From Protopterus annectens (lineage: Eukaryota > Chordata > Ceratodontiformes > Protopteridae): a stretch of 64,000 nucleotides of DNA. Below the pieces are notes generated by a model. It worked only from the letters and a program-made list of their open reading frames with translations. It was not told the origin of the DNA and did not search any database. The DNA lies in the NCBI RefSeq assembly GCF_019279795.1, contig NC_056745.1:508095579-508159578 (forward strand). Reading direction: 5' to 3'. Positions 18,990 through 30,459 of this stretch are shown here, piece by piece. Within the stretch, counting starts at the first letter, position 1; the number at the start of each line of letters is the position of its first letter. The translations under genes and the position numbers were made by a program.

Positions 18990-21300
18990 AATTACGCCCA
19001 CATTCCCTCAAAGTCAGCACTTGTTTCCCCTGTCCAGCAGGGACACAGGTGGGATCCCAGGGGTGTATTTTCTGTTTCTCATCCAGCCGTCCTGGTTCCT
19101 CTTAAAGAGGGCTAGAGAGGTAGTCTGCCTGCCATGGAGAGGGAGTCTATTCCGCAGATTGATGAGTCCTTGCAACACAAGATCTATTAATGTCACAGAC
19201 TAGGTTAAGGCCTTGCGTGCGGGTTGCACAAGTGGAGCTTGACTTACAGATATACAGCAACTCCATCAAGGCTGGGTCTGAGATGGCCCTGTATGCCAGA
19301 CACAGGTCACCTCTGAGCAGTCTGTACAAGACTGAGCAGAGGGACAGAGCTTTTAGGCTATCTGTATACGACATATGTTTGAGACCCTGGATTTTCCTGG
19401 TAAGGAACCTCTGTGGTCTCTCCAGCTGCTGCATGTGCTATGGCAAGGTACATGCCAAAGGGGGCACTGTGCTCGACAATGGGACTGATAATGGAGGAGT
19501 ACAGGGATGTTATGTCCTCCTTGCTCCTGGATGAAACACCCTTATTTAAGAGGTGGGCCATGTAGAAAGCCTTCCGTATAATGGCAGCAGCGTGGTGGTC
19601 AAAAGTTAGGTTGCTATCAACCTGGGTGCCCAAGTCCCTCACGATGGATTCCGTGCTTAGTACATTATTAATGTGATAATTAGTGGGGATGCCATTTTCC
19701 CCAAAGGGGATAATGATGCATTTCTTGGCATTCAGTTTGAGACCATGCCTCTGGTACCAGTCGTTAGTTTGGGTAAGGCCCTACCTATTGAAGGATGTTC
19801 ACATCACTAGGGGAATTTAAGACAGTGCCCATCTTGAAGTAATCTGCAAACTTGGCCAGCAACAGACCACTGGTTTTGGCTTGCACCTCAGAAAAGTATA
19901 TCCCAAAACAGTACAGGCTCCAAGACCAATCCTTGGGGTACACTGCTCGTTATGGGTCTACTTACTAGAGGTGGCTTCCCCTATTCTGATTGCATGGGCT
20001 CTATCAGTCAGCCAGTTAACTACCCATCTGATAAAAAACACAAGGGTTGATGCCTAGCTGGGACAGTTTATCTATTATGCCTCAGTGGGGAATAGTGTTG
20101 AAGGCTTTGGCTAGGTCAAGGTAGGTGGTGTGCGCCTTATTCCCCTCATCCATGGCTATGGTGACTGTTTCGAAGAAGTTGACCATGTTTAACTGGCATG
20201 ATCTTCCTCTGACAAAGCCAAACTGTGCTGGGTCAAGCATTTAGAAGTTGCCAATGTCCTTGTTTATAAGGTCCATGATAATATGTTCCATGGCCTTGCA
20301 GATCAGGCTAGTTAGACTGATGGGCTTATAATTGCCTGGGTCTGTGGAAGCTCCACCTTTGTGTGGAGGGATGACAGTGGTTGTCCTCTATTCAGATGGG
20401 ACGAAGCTGGTGCTCAGGCTTTGGTTGAATAGGGTGACTAATGGAGCTGAAAGCGCATGCCTCAGTTCATGTAGAATACAGCCAGGGATGTTATCAGGTC
20501 CCACGGAGACTGTATTTTTTGCCCTTGAGAGGGCATTAAAGACCTGCTCCCTGGTAATGAGGGGAGGGGGGCAGGTACTGGGGATGTTCTGGTTTACTGA
20601 CGGGGGTGAAGTTTTCCCCGAACCAGTCTGCCAGCAAGTCGGCTACATCTACGACGTTTTTGTATGTGGTGTTACTGACAAACAGTTCAGAGCAGATTTT
20701 AGTGTTACCTTTGAGATTGCGGACATATGTGAAGAAGGCCTTGTGATTGTCCTTAGTGGCTGTGACCAATATGTAATCAAAGTTAGCCTTAGAGGATTGC
20801 ACCAGTGACCTTAATTGTTGTTCAGACACAGGAGAGACTGCATCCAGCTTGGCACCTACTCCTTCTTGGTACTGGACAGCAATGTTTTCCTGTTATTATA
20901 GAGTTTGTTTATTGTTGCTGTCCACCAGACAGGTTTACTCTTCCTTGAGGAAGATGATTTGGTCCTGTCAGGTACTGCTGAGTCCATACAGCTAAGTAGG
21001 TGCTCATATAGTTTTCTGGTGTAGGCTTGGACATTAGTGACAGGTGGAATGGGCATTGTTAGCTATGATTTGAGTAGTGTTTTGTCAATGGTTAACTGCA
21101 CTTGGGGTGTCTCCTGTGTGTCATACCGTTTGACCAACTTGGAGGCGTGTATCTCTTTGATAGATATTGATACTCCACCTCCTTTGGCTTTGTAAGCCAT
21201 CTGCTTGGGGACTGAAAGTAAGGCAGGATGAGTAACCTGGTAAGGCTGGGATGCTCTCCACATCCAGGGCAAGGAATGCTTGCAATGAGTGCAGTTTCAT
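18990..21300 (-). pseudogene. LINE copy 2 ORF2 remnant
   Basis: Minus frames in order of the protein: GGGVSISIKEIHASKLVKR (endonuclease, 21063-21272), KPVWWTATINKLYN (20856-21056), KANFDYILVTATKDNHKAFF (20536-20829), an RT core readable only in pieces from 19780 to 20500, then RDLGTQVDSNLTFDHHAA, MQQLERPQRFLTRKIQGLKH and RLPLHGRQTTSLALFKRN at the C-terminus (19014-19642). Many frame breaks; inactive. Confidence 0.8.
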
Positions 21301-21560
21301 GCTAAGACACTTACTATTTTAGCAGAGTGACCTTTAAACTTCGTTTAAAGGAATTTTTCATGTTGGTAATTTTGTGCTTATGACTTTGCCTAAAAAAGCC
21401 ACTACGGGGAAGACAAGAGCCGTTCCCAGAAGCCTAATGCCCAGATGAGACAGATGAAAGCCATCTCTGGCAAAATATCATGGTCTGTCAATCATACCCT
21501 CCCAGGTTGTCAGGTACTGTATCCCCTTGGAATGACACCAGAAACTAAGCCAATTGTTAG

Positions 21561-22200
21561 TCAATAATTTTCTGTTTGTATTGAGGCATCATTCTGGGTG
21601 ATGGTAGGATGCTGCTTAAGGCTAGGGACATACCTGCCAACATACCTGCCTGGGACACATTCAGCAAGCTCAATCATGTCTCTCTTCATATACTGCAGAG
21701 AGGTACTTCTCACGTCATTCACACGAACATGGACTATGACAGAGTTATAACAGTAACTGTTAACAGACTTGAGTGTGTGCAAGATATGGCGGATTGTAGC
21801 ACCTAACAAGAAACTTACCATTACTTTCTCCTTGTGTATCAGCATGTTGGGTTAGTGGCTGGCCCTTAGAGGCGGTGAGAGATTGACATGTGTACTGTGT
21901 ATGATGCTTGGTGCTCTGGGTTGTGAGGTACACGTCGTGTGTGTTTTTGCTTCGGAAGTCTCTTTTGTTTAGGTATGTTTTTGTTGAGAACCTCCACATA
22001 CATAGGTGTATGTTGTACAGGTGTGGGTGGGTGTTAGATGTGTGGTGGTCGTGGTGTTTGTGGAGACAACCTTCTCAGTGCCAGCTGTACTGGCTTGTAA
22101 CTGAGACAGCAAGGATTCTAGGTTCTAAATGTAATTGCATCTCTCACATATTGTGTTCCTATGTGGTAGTAGTAGAGGGTTGTCTGTGTACATAAGGCAG
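21561..22200 (-). pseudogene. LINE copy 2 ORF1 remnant: Cys-rich motif and esterase-like domain
   Basis: Near 22110-22200 the minus strand reads CSTCLMYTDNPLLLPHRN then TICERC, a CxxC...CxxC zinc-binding pattern shared with LINE copy 3. At 21561-21845, NSVIVHVRVNDVRSTSLQYM corresponds to the GxND block of the SGNH esterase (Gly changed to Arg). The 3' part of the domain is decayed. Confidence 0.65.
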
Positions 22201-22480
22201 GTGCTACATTGTCTCAGATGTCCATATCAACCAGACCAGTAGGACAAACCAAAGGAAGTTGTTGGTTATCAGAATCTGTAGAAGAGAGGTCAGGGATAAC
22301 AGAGTGGGTACTATCTGAGGAGAGTACCTACAGGTGTGAGGTAGGGCTGGATAAATACAGCAGCTGCAAGTGAGGGCCTCACATACACAGGAGTGCTGGT
22401 AAGGGAAAAATGCAACTGAGATACCTCGCAAAAGGGTAAAACAGTACAGCGACTGGCAAATAAGCACAAATCCAAGCAAA

Positions 22481-23479
22481 TGCAGGTTTTAAATACCACA
22501 AAATTGAAAGTAAAATTGAAACACTGGAATTGACCAATCAACCTTTGTCGCTGAGCTCTTAGATCAACACCCTATGCCACACCAGTTCCAACCAGTTCAC
22601 TTACTCCCACTAAGTGCATGCAGATCCTGGCCAACACAAGATGACATAGCAGGAAACACAGGAATCATACAAACAGATCTGGATACCTGTAACCAGACCA
22701 TGGTAAAGATATTTAAACTCTGTTGAGGCTGATTTAACACAGAACAGATACACACTTAAATATAACCGTTCCAAACAAGATCAAACTGATATAAACAAAT
22801 TAACCATTTAATTAATAAAAAATCTCAAAACTGAGCCCTATGCCAGCAGTATTCAGACAAGATCTAACTGCATACTCCTGCCACTAGGGTGCAGGGGAAA
22901 CCTCTTCATGTGCTAAATTCTAACACCTTTAACATAGCAATTCAATACTAAATTTTACAAACAGCCTATGCTACTAAAAACAACCTCACTCCAAGTTCGA
23001 GTCAAGCTCAGTGGAGGGAAGACAGAAAACTGCAGAAATGCCAAGGGTCTATGTAAAAGAAAGCACAACAATCCCAAAAGGTAATAACTAAAAGGACTAG
23101 TAGTCTAAGACTCAAATCCAAAATTTTAACAGTCTAATTATTTGGAAACAATTCTGATCCCTTTTCAGAATACAGGGCATCATCACTGTATCTACTGTAG
23201 AATTTCTATTACAGCTAACTGAAGACATCCCAGGCCCTTTAAAGCAGTCAGACTTCCAGGGGAAGAGATCTGGGAGACTGGTTCTATCGATACATTCATG
23301 AAAGTATACTACAAACCCTCAAACTGGAGGAATGGCCACTAGCTTAAGCAGCATCCACACCCAGAAGGCCAAAATAACATTTCTGAGCATCAGAGGCCTC
23401 CTTTTCCTCCCAAATGAAATTAGACTTCATTTTGAATAAAATATTACCAAACAAGATGTCTACTGTTGGAGAAACACAA
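22481..23479. other. AT-rich spacer, no recognised feature
   Basis: About 1 kb without a convincing frame, RNA or repeat end. Probably unique intron or very old repeat DNA. Confidence 0.4.
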
Positions 23480-24011
23480 AGTACAGTTGTGTACACTTAC
23501 CATAAATGTAGATATTCAAGTGTATTCACTGTTGCAGTCATCACACTTGGGCTATCCCTGCCAGTGGTAGCCCTCATCGGCCCAAATACCAGAGGCTTAG
23601 TATTTCTGTGTCGGTTTCTGTCACTCCGGGACTGATGTCAGGTCATTAGTGGTATAAAAATCAGGCAGCCAACACCATTACATCAGTTTTTCTTGCCCCA
23701 ACTGTCAGGAGCTCCTAAATAGGGAGCTAGCTTATAGTGCAAGACCACCACCAGTAGAATGTAAATACCAAAAATTCCCTGTAAGGAGAGAGGGGGGGGA
23801 GAGAGAGAGATAGACAAAGGGGATGGAGGGTGGGAAAAGTACAGTTTTGTACCTACCATAAATGTAGATGTCCGAGAGGAATGCATCTGCAGTCTTAACA
23901 AATGGGTTATCCTGTCGTCAGGCAGCCCTTCGGTCGGCCGGATTCCAAAGTCTGGGTCTGGCTTCGGCTGGTGTCGCACTTCACCCAACGTCATTGCGGC
24001 AGTTCTTCGGG

Positions 24012-24018
24012 TATAAAG
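24012..24018 (+). promoter_or_regulatory. TATA box in the A2 3' terminal repeat, facing inward
   Basis: TATAAAG followed by TCAGTGTTTC about 30 nt downstream; antisense orientation relative to the genes. Confidence 0.5.
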
Positions 24019-24252
24019 GCATCAGCCGACGCCATTTTCCTCAGTGTTTCTTGCCCCAGATGCCAGGTGCCCTCTTAGTTGGCTAAATTTGGATAAATGC
24101 CAAAGTTTCCAAATAGTAGAGAGCAAACACACAAAATAAACATGTATGTACATATATACAAACAAATACACCATAATAGATCCCGCCCAAGCTAGCTGAA
24201 GATTGGTAAGTACCCTAGGAGTACCTCAGAGGGGAAGGAGGGTGGGTAATCC

Positions 24253-24350
24253 TGACTGCAGATGCATTCCTCTCGGACATCTACATTTATGGTAGGTACA
24301 AAACTGTACCATGTCCTTCAAGGATGCATCTGCAGTCTTAACAAATGGGT
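24253..24350. repeat. A2 internal complementary region
   Basis: 24253-24310 is the inverted copy of the 3' terminus (23838-23895); 24311-24350 is the inverted copy of the 5' terminus (29370-29409). It carries the A2-specific variants (cctctcgg, cttaacaaatgggt), so it matches its own ends and not those of A1 or A3-A5. Confidence 0.92.
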
Positions 24351-24393
24351 AGAATACCATAGCTAAACTAGGGGAGGAGGAAATGAGAATAGA

Positions 24394-25525
24394 TTATGGT
24401 GTAGTCAGGATCCCTTGCAAAACAGCAGTGGCAAAACCAGCACGGGATCTGGAATATAGAGGTAAGTTATAATGCTTGGCAAATGTATGCACGGAGGTCC
24501 AAGTAGCAGCCTCTATAATGTCCTTGGTAGCCACTCCTCGTAAGAAAGCTGTGGTAGTGGCTGTGGCCCTTGTGGAGTGAGGCCTGATGTTCTCTGGAGT
24601 TTTCTTTCCATGGTAGGAGTAACAAAGTCTAATGCAATTACCTATCCATTTGGAGATTGTCTGTTTAGAAATTGGGTTTCCTTCTTTTCCTGTTGCATAA
24701 GCTACCAGAAGCTGGTCAGTTTTTCTATTGTTCTTTGTCCTGTCCAGGTAGTAGCGTAATTGTCTGTGTACATCCAAGGTATGTAAGAGCTTTTCTCCCC
24801 TGTTCTGTGGATTGGGGAAGAATGTAGGAAGGTGGCTAGCCTGATTTAAAGAGACTTTGGATACCACCTTAGGCATGAATGTAGGATTTGTTCTCAAGGA
24901 CACTCTATCTTGATGGAAGATCAGGAAGGGTTGTACTGCCATTAATGCCTGTAGTTCAGAGACCCTTCTTGCTGAAGTTATTGCCAGCAGGAAAGCAGTC
25001 TTCCAGGATAAGTATTGCAATTCTGCTGTAGCTGCTGGCTCGAAAGGAGGTAGAGTCAGCTTTTCTAGCACAAAGTTCAAGTCCCATGCTGGCAATGGAG
25101 GTTTCCTGGGTGGTTTTACATTTTAATTCCCTCAGAAACTGTCTGAGCAGAGGATGCGAGAAGACAGGAGGATTCAAGCTGTATTCTGCTGAAATAGCTG
25201 ATGCATGTATCTTGATGGAGGAATAGGACAGGCCTGTATGGAAGAGCTCCGCCAAGTACTCCAGGATGTTGGCTATGTTCACCAGTGTCACATCCTGCCC
25301 CTTTGCAGTACTCCAGATGAGATATCTTTTCCATTTTGCTGCATAATTCTTTCTTGTTGAAGGTCTACGAGCCTCCAGGATTATGTCTTTAACCCTTTGG
25401 GATAAATTTGGGTTAACTGCTGTTATGTAATGTTCCAGGCAGTTAGCTGCAGAGTTTTTAGGTTTGGATGCAGTATGTTGTAGTTGTTCTGAGTCAGCAG
25501 TAATGGGATCAGGGGTAGTTTCCAT
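24394..25525 (-). pseudogene. A2 tyrosine recombinase, one frameshift
   Basis: The C-terminal 233 residues are open (24394-25095) with the catalytic set intact: LAITSARRVSELQAL, RPHSTRATATTT, AATWTSVHTFAKHYN. The N-terminal part (LSQRVKDIILEARRPSTRKN) lies in another frame that ends after LRQFLRELK, so a single indel near 25120 separates the DNA-binding and catalytic halves. Start taken at the ATG of METTPD at 25525. Confidence 0.85.
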
Positions 25526-27330
25526 ATTTGTTCCCGGGACACGCTCCTCAGCAGTGGATACCAATGTTGTCTTGGCCAGTCTGGGGCTATCAGGATGATC
25601 CTCGGACGTTCCTCTTTGATCTTGAGAAGCACCTTGTGCATCAAAGGAAGTGGTGGGAATGCGTATGCTGTCAGGCTTTTCCAACTGAAGGATAGGGAGT
25701 CCACTTTCCAAGCAAGTGGGTGGTAAGTCCTTGTGCAGAATTTCTTCAACTGGTGATTGCATGGGGATGCAAACAAGTCTATTTGTGGTAATCCCCATTC
25801 TGTTGTGATGGTTTTGAAAATGTCCGGATGCAGCATCCATTCGTGGGCATCTGTTGTAGTTCTGCTTAATATGTCTGCTAGAATGTTTTCCTTCCCTGGT
25901 ACATAAATTGTCTGTAACTGAATGTTGTAGCTCAGAGCCACATCCCATAGGTCCAGTGCCAGCCGGCATAGGGGGTATGAGTGTGTGCCTCCCTGTTTGT
26001 TGATGTACCACATAACTGTGGTGTTGTCTGTCCTTATCAACTGGCCTTCTTGGAGAAGAGGTCTGAATGCCTGGATTGCCAATTTTACTGCCATCATTTC
26101 TTTTAGATTTATGTGCCGATGCAGCTGGTCTTGAGTCCATAGGCCTTGAATGCACTTGTCCATCATGTGTGCCCCCCAACCGAGGTCTGAGGCATCTGTC
26201 GTGATAGTCTATCTTGGTTGACTTTTGCAGAAGGGCAGTCCTGTGTTTGATTGACAGGCCCGGGCCCACCATAAGAACTCCTGTTTCAGGCATGGGATCA
26301 TTGGAATTTTGGTTTCTAGGCTGTGCTTGTGCTGAGACCCCAAATTTTTTAGGTACCACTGTAGCTTTCTCATATGAAGCCTGGCATGAGGGACCAGAAT
26401 TATGCAGGATGCCATGAAGCCTAGAGCTTGTAGCACTTCTTGCAGTTAGATGGCTCTGCTTTGTTAATGCCAAGAAGTAGAGAGGAAGTTGCTCTTTCTT
26501 TTCTGCAGTTAGAAATGCCATTTGTTTTGATGTGTCCAGTTCTGCACCCAGAAAGGTTATTATTTGGGATGGAATCAGCCTTGACTTTTTTGTATTGACT
26601 GTATATCCCAGGGCTTGTAGCAGATAGATGACTCTTTGTAAGTCTTCTGTTAATTTGTTTTTGTTGTCCGCTTGTATCAGGCAGTCGTCCAGGTAGGGAT
26701 AGATTTGAATTCCTGAAGTCTGCAATAGCGATTACTGATGCCAGGCATTTCGTGAACACTCTGGGCAGTAGATAAGCCAAAGGGCAATGCTGAGAATTGA
26801 TAATGCTCTGATCCTGCAAGAAATCTGAGGTATCTTCTGCAAATTGGTCTTATGGGGACGTGCAGGTATGCCTCCTTGAGATCTAGAGTTACCAGCCAAG
26901 ACTCCTTGCCCAGCATGGGAAGAAGCTGCTGTAGGGTCAGCATTTTGAATTTTGGAACAATGAGGAATGTGTTTAAAGCGGACAGGTCTAGAATAGGCCT
27001 CCATTTGTTTTCTTTTCTTGGTACCAGGAAGAGCCTGGGTAAAATCCCTTCCTTGCTCCATAATTGGTACCTTTTCCACAGCTCGCATTCTTAATAATTG
27101 AGATATTTGTTTTAGAGCTTCTGCCCTTTGAGAAGGTGGTAGGTTTGGCATTCCTCTCTTTCCTGGTAGTGTATGGAAATGGAACCTGTAACCTTTGTCT
27201 ATAGTCTGCAAAATCCATTTCTCCCTTGTAATGCAGTGCCAGTTTTTTGAAAATAATGTTAGTTTTCCGCCTAAGGGTGCTTCTAGTTGTTCCCTGGTAG
27301 GCGGTGTCACCGCCAAGTCACTGTGATTGA
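25423..27330 (-). pseudogene. A2 RT/RNase H gene, frameshifted
   Basis: RT blocks are split between 26732-27490 (LEAPLGGKLTLFSKNWHCIT; MPNLPPSQRAEALKQI) and 26677-26943 (LVTLDLKEAYLHVPIRP, SALPFGLSTA), with the YLDD region (IYPYLDDCLIQ) in a third frame near 26690. RNase H and the C-terminal methyltransferase-like block are open from 26166 to 25423 (INLKEMMAVK, IRTDNTTVMWYINKQGG, ADILSRTTTDA, AFPPLPLMHKVLLKI). At least three frame changes. Confidence 0.85.
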
Positions 27331-29096
27331 GTTGTTGTAGTGGTGGTGGCTGTATCCGTGCCTCGTTGATTGTTACCCTGCCACTGGCGACCCCTGTAGG
27401 CACCCCTGGATTGGTTTCTGCCTCTAGGCGCCTATTCCTGCCCCTTTGTGCCTTAGAGGAGTCGGAAAGGACCAATTCTTGGCGGGCCAATTCCTGCTAA
27501 ACCTTGGAGGTTGAACTTGTAAGAAATCTTTTACTGTTTGCACAGATTTTGCTTTCTCTTCCATCTTTTTTAGTACCTGCTGTGCGGGGGCACCAAATAA
27601 ATTGACCTTGTCCATAGGTGCATCCAAAAGCTTAGATGTGACATGGTCTGGTAATGCCTGTTCATTCAACCATGCATGCCTCCTGATAACTGTGCCAGTC
27701 ATGGCTGATCTAAAGGAAGCCTCCAGTGCATCATAGCCACATTTTAAAGAATGGTTACTAACCTACTGTACGTTATGTAAAATTTCTTGAACATACTTTT
27801 TATCTATAGATTCTTCAGAGGACAGTTTTTTAGTCAACTGGTCAAGCATAAACTCTTGATATTGAATCATATGAAATTGGCAGTTCAAAGCTCTAGCTGA
27901 CAAAGTAGCAGAGGTGTAAACTTTTTTACCCCATCTCTCTAAGGACCTGGATTCCCTTTCAGAGGGGAGGGGGTTTTTAGAAGAAGTAGCTGCTACAGCT
28001 TTAGGGCCCTGGGAGATCTGCAAAAGGGGCCTTATATAAGTGGTAATGAGTGTCCGGGACCCTGTAGTACCTATCGGGCTTAGTAGGAGCCGGAGGTAAA
28101 GTATCAGGAGTAGTGCAAGCATCATTAAATGCATCATCAACAACAGATAGGACTGGAGGTATAGCTAAAGGCCTATGCTGTGGCAAGCCTTTTTCTAGAG
28201 TGAGAAATCTTGGCCCTGCCACTGAAATTGTTCCCTCATAGCATGCAAGGTTTCCCCAAAGGAAAATTCCTCAGGAGGAGAGGCTGAAGGGATGGACTCC
28301 TCAGCATCAGAGTCTTTGTAAGGAGAATAAGAAGCCTCAGGAGGGTCTATGTTCTGAGTCATCAGAGGAATCATCTGTGGCTACTGGCTCAGGGGGCTCT
28401 GCTCTAGGCCTCTTTTCTGGAGGAGGGAGAGAGATCCTGTCTGGATGAGGCTGGGGATCCACGAATTAAAGAGATGAGATCCTCTGCCAAAGAAAGCATA
28501 TGGAAGCTGGTGCTGGGCCTGTGAGAGGGGGGCTTGGCAGGCCCAGGTTTTGAAGTTTTGGCTGCTTTAGCCCTGGCAAAGGCCTTAATAGACATAGCTG
28601 GAGGAGGCCTAGCAGCTCCACGTGCAGGGGTAGAAATATCTAGAGGAATGGTGTCTGATAAATCCTGTGAAATCGCAACAGAAGGTTGGATTTCAGAAGC
28701 CGTTTCTACCAGGATGGAAGAGGCCACGGTAGTAGGCAAGTTATCGGCTGCAGAAAGAACCGCTTGCTCGGTTTCGGCCGAAACCGAGACACTCGCGGTT
28801 TGCTTAACCGCGGTTTCGGCCGAAACCGCGGACCGCGAGTGTCGGTCCTTTTCTTTGCGCTTTTTGGTTATTTGCGTAGTCGGAGGATCCGACGGCATAA
28901 TGTAGGCAAAATCGGAGCCGAAAATCTGTTCAGCAAAGTCCGAGCGACGTTTAAGCGTCCGCCGGTTAAAAGAAGCACAGGCTAGACAAGCTGCTACGTC
29001 GTGGTCTGGGCCTAAACAATGTATGCAGTAGGAGTGGAAATCTTTATGAGGTATTTGTTTCCCACAAGATAAACAGTTATTAACTTTCTCTGACAT
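27320..29096 (-). pseudogene. A2 gag, frameshifted
   Basis: The ATG at 29096 starts MSEKVNNCLSCGKQIPHKD. The Cys/His cluster (CLSC, CIHCLGPDHD, CLAC) is intact, and the frame runs to about 28404 before breaking in the acidic region. The middle and end lie in frames 28001-28222, 27763-28143 and 27424-27702 (LLDAPMDKVNLFGAPAQ). It lacks the C8 run: the codons around EEF are intact there. A stacked palindrome structure lies at 28768-28843. Confidence 0.85.
28768..28843. repeat. CpG-rich stacked palindromes in A2 gag
   Basis: Three symmetric units: a perfect 20-bp palindrome at 28768-28787 (half-site tcggtttcgg), a perfect 24-bp palindrome at 28808-28831 (half-site ccgcggtttcgg), and an 11-bp stem enclosing the latter (gacactcgcgg 28788-28798 with ccgcgagtgtc 28833-28843). 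All lie in coding sequence for a VSAET-type repeat. Confidence 0.95.
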
Positions 29097-29258
29097 CGGC
29101 TGAGGCAAGAAAGAGTCCCCAACGGGTACTTAGCTTTATAGAAGTCTTGAGTAGTATTCGGTAGTAGTAATCTCTGGATCTGACCGACCGGCACTTGCGA
29201 ACAGCTTCTGCTTGGCGCCACGGCAAGAAAGACTGGGGAAAATGGCATCGGCTGATGC

Positions 29259-29265
29259 CTTTATA
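29259..29265 (-). promoter_or_regulatory. TATA box in the A2 5' terminal repeat
   Basis: TATAAAG on the minus strand, upstream of a CCCCAGTC initiator-like site and of gag. Confidence 0.55.
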
Positions 29266-29409
29266 CCCGAAGAACTGCCGCAATGACGTCGGGTGAAGTG
29301 CGACACCAGCCGAAGCCAGACCCAGACTTTGGAATCCGGCCGACCGAAGGGCTGCCTGACGACAGGACAACCCATTTGTTAAGACTGCAGATGCATCCTT
29401 GAAGGACAT

Positions 29410-29515
29410 CCAGGACTGCAAGAGTGAATACACTCGAACATCTAAATTTATGTTAAGAGTACACAACTGTACTATGTTATTAGTGTTTCACTGTTGCAGT
29501 CATTACACTTGGGTT
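29410..29515. repeat. B2 internal complementary region
   Basis: Inverted match to the B2 3' terminus (23480-23550): actgcaagagtgaatacact...aacatctaaatttatg...gtacacaactgtact, followed by atgttattagtgtttcactg and ttgcagtcattacacttggg. The junction tgtact|atgtt parallels that of family A. Confidence 0.8.
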
Positions 29516-29519
29516 GATT

Positions 29520-30346
29520 CCCAAAGCTGAAGAAAAGGGTAGAGGCAGTCAAGAAGACTGGGGCTTGCTAGGATGCCCTGCAAGACCGCGGTGGTAAAGC
29601 CTGCCCTGGATTTGGAGAAAATAGGCAGGTGGTAATGCTTGGTGAAGGTATGAACAGAAGTCCATGTTGCAGCCTCCAGGATGTCGTTGGTGGGGACCCC
29701 TCTGAAAAGCTGCAGAGGTGGAGGTTGCCCTGGTGGAATGCATCCTGACCCCCTTTTGGGGGCGGTTTCCCATGTTGTTTGTAGCAGAAATGGATGCAGT
29801 GTGCTATCCATTTGGAGATCGATTGTTTGGATATGGCCTTGCCCTCTGCCCCTGCTGCAAAGCTGACTAGAAATTGGTCAGTGTTTCTAAAAGACTTAGT
29901 CCTATCCAGATAGAAACTGAGCTGTCTTGGCACATCTAGAGTGCAGAATCCTTTTCCCCTTGTTTTGTGAGTTAAGGAAAAAGGTGGGCAAATGAATGGA
30001 TTGGTTGAGAGCCACACTGGACACCACTTTAGGCATGAAAGATGGGGTAAGTCCTAAGGCAGACCCTGTCAGCATGGAAAACGATGAAGTGCTCTACAAC
30101 CATGAGTGCTTGTAGCTCTGAAACTCTTCTAGCTGAAGTGATGGCCAGAAACAAGGCGATTTTCCAAGATAGGAATTTTAACTCTGCTGAAGCTGCAGGT
30201 TCAAAGGAGGGTAGAGTGAGCTTTTCCAGCACAAAGTTAAGGTCCCAAGCTGGGGTAGGAGCTCTTCTGGGTGGCCTTAAGTTGTTAGCCCCTCTTACAA
30301 ACTGTTTGATGAGAGGGTGTGAGAAGACAGGTGACTCTGTGCTGTA
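29520..30346 (-). pseudogene. B2 tyrosine recombinase, main part
   Basis: Frames 29503-29811, 29568-30017 and 30029-30406. Visible: LAITSARRVSELQALMVVEH (first Arg), ISKWIAHCIHFCYKQHGKPP, and HSTRATSTSAAF (HxxR, in frame 29549-29773), then FTKHYHLPIFSKSRAG with the Tyr. Three frame changes. The gene's start lies beyond the LINE at 32022-32300. Confidence 0.8.
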
Positions 30347-30394
30347 ATGTCTCGGGCTAGATTGACAGTTTCTAGGAAGGATACGGTGGCAGGG

Positions 30395-30427
30395 GTGCTG
30401 GGGCATCTGGCCTCGCGTATAACACGT
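30395..30427. repeat. 33-bp filler copied from B2 recombinase
   Basis: gtgctggggcatctggcctc followed by gcgtataacacgt, identical except for one base to 32197-32229 in the B2 YR gene, in the same orientation. It lies inside the rearranged 5' end of the LINE. Confidence 0.85.
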
Positions 30428-30459
30428 GTGGCCACAGTACCATAACTGCCCTTCTATCC

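Larger units (their letters stand above)
18938..22480 (-). mobile_element. CR1-type LINE (copy 2), near full length, decayed
   Basis: Reads on the minus strand. The 3' UTR end (ctaggctattggcccggatg near 18940) is the inverted equivalent of the copy 1 tail. ORF2, the esterase part of ORF1 and an upstream Cys-rich segment follow in order. Numerous frameshifts and stops show it is old. The 5' limit is approximate. Confidence 0.8.
23838..29409 (-). mobile_element. DIRS element A2, full length (5572 bp)
   Basis: 5' inverted terminal repeat about 29222-29409, 3' repeat about 23838-24055, complementary region 24253-24350. It is a divergent member of family A: its terminal motif reads gtccgagaggaatgcatctg where A1 and A3-A5 have variants of gtccgataggtatgcatctg, and its repeats read cttaacaaatgggt instead of cataacatatgggt. 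All three genes carry frameshifts. It lies in the loop between the 3' repeat and complementary region of B2. Confidence 0.92.
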
